Source: Calditrichota bacterium
Lineage (GTDB): Bacteria > Calditrichota > Calditrichia > RBG-13-44-9
Assembly: GCA_024276455.1 (NCBI GenBank)
Contig: JAJRXE010000316.1
Location: 1-24,570 of the forward strand
Direction of reading: 5' to 3'
Length of the DNA: 24,570 nucleotides
Every line of letters starts with the position of its first letter. The stretch's first letter is position 1. This document shows, piece by piece, positions 22,626 to 24,570 of the stretch. Below the pieces are notes generated by a model. That model did not search any database. It saw nothing but the letters and a program-made list of their open reading frames with translations, and was not told the origin of the DNA. The position numbers were made by a program, and so were the translations under genes.

Positions 22626-23912
22626 GTGAAAACGAAAAGGTGGTTCTGGGTCAGTCAGGCGATTATATTGATCTTATTCACACTGATTCTTTCCCCCACA
22701 GTAGTTTCCGCCCAAGAAGAAGATCTGGAGGGATTGGACCTGCAAGAAGAGGTAAAATGTGAACCGGAGTCGCTGACCACGGTGTACGACAAATTCAAAT
22801 CGGATTCGGTTGATGAACAGCAATTGAGCATCTGGTACAGTCTGGCTCGCGAAGAGTACAAGTACAAAAATTACAAACGGGCCATTCCTTATTACTGGAA
22901 AATTCTGGTTAACGATAAAACTTCCAAGTTTAAAATCGTGTATTCGAAACTTTGCGATTCGTATTACCATTTAAACGAACCGGACAGTGTACTGATTGTT
23001 GCGTATCGGGGACTGAAAAAATATCCGAATTACACCACCCTGCATTATTACGCCGGCTCCATTCACGACCGATTGGGCCATATTAAGTGCGCGATTCCTC
23101 ATTACGAAGCACTAACCAAAGCCAATCCTAAACAGAAATCGTATTGGGAGAAATTGGCCTTTCTCTATTTCCAGAGCGAAGATCCCCGGGCGATTGAGGC
23201 CCAGCAAAAAGTCGTGGAGCTCGACCCGAAAGACGTCGAGGCTTCCCGATTACTGGCCGATATCATGGCTCACTTCGGCGAAGATCCCATCAAAGCTCTG
23301 CGGCAAACGTTCATGAAGGACACCACCAACATCGAAAACGCCATGCGCTACGGAAAAGCGGCTTTCGAAGCCGGCGAATACGAAGAAGCGCTGAAACCGT
23401 TTTTGATGGTGGTGAAACAGCAACCTAAAAACACCCTGGCTCTGGAGTACATTGGTCGCTGCTACGAGGGACTGAATAAAAATTCCACCGCCATTAAATA
23501 TTACAAGAAGATTCTGCAGATTGAACCGAAGAATGTGAAAGTCATGTGCCTGATTGGTTCGGTTTACTCCCGCCTGAACGATTTTGTCACCGCTCGCAGC
23601 TACGTCCGTCGGGCCATGCGCATCGATCCCGGCAATGGATTGCCGCACATGATTATGGCCGAAATTTACGAGAACGCCATTCAATACTGCTCGGACAAAC
23701 GTAAGAACAAAAAATTCACTTACGACGACAAAGTGGTGTACAAAATGGCCCAGGACGAATATCGAAAAGCGGCCAGAGACCCCAATTACGCCACCGATGC
23801 TAAACGTCGCATTCAGCAGTTGGCCACCTTGGTGCCCACCAAGGAAGATTTGTTCATGCACAAAAATCGGCTGAAACCAAAAGAAAAATGCTACCAGTGG
23901 ATCAACCAATAA
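22626..23912 (+). CDS. Exported TPR-repeat protein
   Basis: 428 residues. Signal peptide at 1-29 with cleavage near VVSA/QE. An acidic mature start (EEDLEGLDLQEEV) is followed by TPR units from about 70 to 370, for example YKNYKRAIPYYWKILVND, LGHIKCAIPHYEALTKANP, GEYEEALKPFLMVVKQQP, NKNSTAIKYYKKILQIEP and NDFVTARSYVRRAMRIDP. TPR arrays act as protein-binding scaffolds; here probably in the periplasm or on the outer membrane. Start is GTG at 22626 with AAAGGAGAGG upstream. It follows the barrel gene by 50 bp and ends before a clear terminator, closing the envelope cluster. No enzyme domain is seen. Confidence 0.82.
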   Translation: MKTKRWFWVSQAIILILFTLILSPTVVSAQEEDLEGLDLQEEVKCEPESLTTVYDKFKSDSVDEQQLSIWYSLAREEYKYKNYKRAIPYYWKILVNDKTSKFKIVYSKLCDSYYHLNEPDSVLIVAYRGLKKYPNYTTLHYYAGSIHDRLGHIKCAIPHYEALTKANPKQKSYWEKLAFLYFQSEDPRAIEAQQKVVELDPKDVEASRLLADIMAHFGEDPIKALRQTFMKDTTNIENAMRYGKAAFEAGEYEEALKPFLMVVKQQPKNTLALEYIGRCYEGLNKNSTAIKYYKKILQIEPKNVKVMCLIGSVYSRLNDFVTARSYVRRAMRIDPGNGLPHMIMAEIYENAIQYCSDKRKNKKFTYDDKVVYKMAQDEYRKAARDPNYATDAKRRIQQLATLVPTKEDLFMHKNRLKPKEKCYQWINQ

Positions 23913-23994
23913 AAACGAAGTGCCCGAAACAAACGAGTCTGTTTCCGATGAAATTGCACAGTGGAAAAGAGTTGAACTTAATCTAACAGATCTG

Positions 23995-24030
23995 AAACCG
24001 CAGGACGCTTATTCCTGCGGTTTTTCATTT
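23995..24030 (+). terminator. Rho-independent terminator of the envelope cluster
   Basis: Exact 10-bp stem AAACCGCAGG (23995-24004) / CCTGCGGTTT (24014-24023), 9-nt loop, then TTCATTTT. It ends the transcript of the TPR gene and lies 30 bp before the glyA start, so glyA transcription must start inside or just after it, or depend on read-through. Confidence 0.85.
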
Positions 24031-24060
24031 TAGAAAAACGCTTAATTTTGGAGGGAAAAA

Positions 24061-24570
24061 ATGCTCGAATACATTAAACAAACCGATCCCGAAATTTTCG
24101 ATGCCATTAAAGGAGAAATTGACCGCGAAAACAACACCCTGGAACTGATTGCCTCGGAAAACTTTGTCAGCAAAGCGGTGTTGCAAACCGCCGGGTGCGT
24201 TATGACCAACAAGTACGCCGAAGGGTACCCCGGAAAACGCTATTACGGCGGCTGCGAATGGGTGGATGTGGCGGAAAATCTGGCCCGGGAACGCGCCAAA
24301 CAGCTCTTCCAGGCGGAATACGCCAACGTCCAGCCCCACTCCGGCACCCAGGCCAACATGGCCATCTACTTTACCTTTTGTAAACCGGGCGACACCGTTC
24401 TGGGAATGAATCTGGCCCATGGCGGACACCTTTCTCATGGGAGTCCGGTGAATTTCTCCGGAAAAATCTACAACATTGTGTCCTATGGGGTAAAGCGGGA
24501 CACCGGTTACATCGACCTGGACGACGTGGCAAAAAAAGCCCGGGAGCACAAACCGCGGCTGATCATTGTG
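24061..24570 (+). CDS. glyA: Serine hydroxymethyltransferase, 5' part (runs off the window)
   Basis: First 170 codons only. GlyA marks: the start helix with PEIFDAIKGEIDRENNTLELIASENFVS, then NKYAEGYPGKRYYGGCEWVD, NVQPHSGTQANMAVYF-like cofactor loop (here ANMAIYF), and GMNLAHGGHLSHG. The enzyme moves a one-carbon unit between serine and tetrahydrofolate, with PLP; the PLP Lys lies beyond the window. ATG 24061 has GGAGGG five bases upstream. Confidence 0.96.
   Translation, partial: MLEYIKQTDPEIFDAIKGEIDRENNTLELIASENFVSKAVLQTAGCVMTNKYAEGYPGKRYYGGCEWVDVAENLARERAKQLFQAEYANVQPHSGTQANMAIYFTFCKPGDTVLGMNLAHGGHLSHGSPVNFSGKIYNIVSYGVKRDTGYIDLDDVAKKAREHKPRLIIV

Noticed and set aside
1..24570. CRISPR arrays, insertion sequences, phage genes, rRNA or tRNA genes.
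   Set aside because: No regularly spaced repeats, transposase or integrase genes or complete RNA genes were seen on either strand.

Overview
The window is about 24.6 kb of a compact bacterial chromosome, most likely from the FCB side of the tree (a Calditrichota-like or related anaerobe). Three things support this: the short 284-residue primary sigma factor typical of Bacteroidetes/Chlorobi-like bacteria, promoters built on a TATATT(TTG)-like -10 box, and an outer-membrane group (possible lipoprotein, beta-barrel, periplasmic TPR protein). The phylum is an inference; there is no rRNA gene in the window.

Layout. 77-4291 (minus): primary sigma factor, then a GlmM-type phosphohexomutase, then a divergent carnitine-acyltransferase-like protein that appears to lack the catalytic His. 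4292-4933: a 642-bp gene-free stretch with the sigma-factor promoter, a GC-rich multi-hairpin element and a pair of TTTCGAAA palindromes. 4934-10695 (plus): a bacterial microcompartment (BMC) locus. 10922-17063 (plus): protein quality control (trigger factor, ClpP, ClpX, Lon). 17224-17757 (minus): small protein with a UvrD/PcrA-tail-like C-terminus. 18079-19617 (plus): glutamine-synthetase-family protein. 20133-23912 (plus): cell-envelope cluster of three genes. 24061-end: 5' part of glyA, preceded by a clear terminator.

The BMC locus is the most interesting part. It encodes an RpiB-like isomerase fused to deoxyribose-5-phosphate aldolase (DeoC), a CoA-acylating aldehyde dehydrogenase, one hexameric (BMC-H), two trimeric (BMC-T) and three pentameric (BMC-P) shell proteins. 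This matches the sugar-phosphate-utilising (SPU) class of BMC, which is known but poorly characterised. The inferred pathway is 2-deoxyribose-5-phosphate to glyceraldehyde-3-phosphate plus acetaldehyde (DeoC), then acetaldehyde to acetyl-CoA (aldehyde dehydrogenase). Both enzymes carry an amphipathic helix that looks like an encapsulation peptide. In the fusion this helix sits in the middle of the chain, right after an internal Met with a possible ribosome-binding site, so the gene may yield both a fused and a free DeoC. No phosphotransacylase, alcohol dehydrogenase or regulator lies in the window.

Other observations: ClpP has Asn in place of the catalytic Asp; the PduT-like shell protein has Ser where PduT has its Fe-S cysteine; trigger factor has a Lys-rich tail; and a 15-nt perfect complement of the 16S rRNA 3' end lies between lon and the next gene with no start codon after it.
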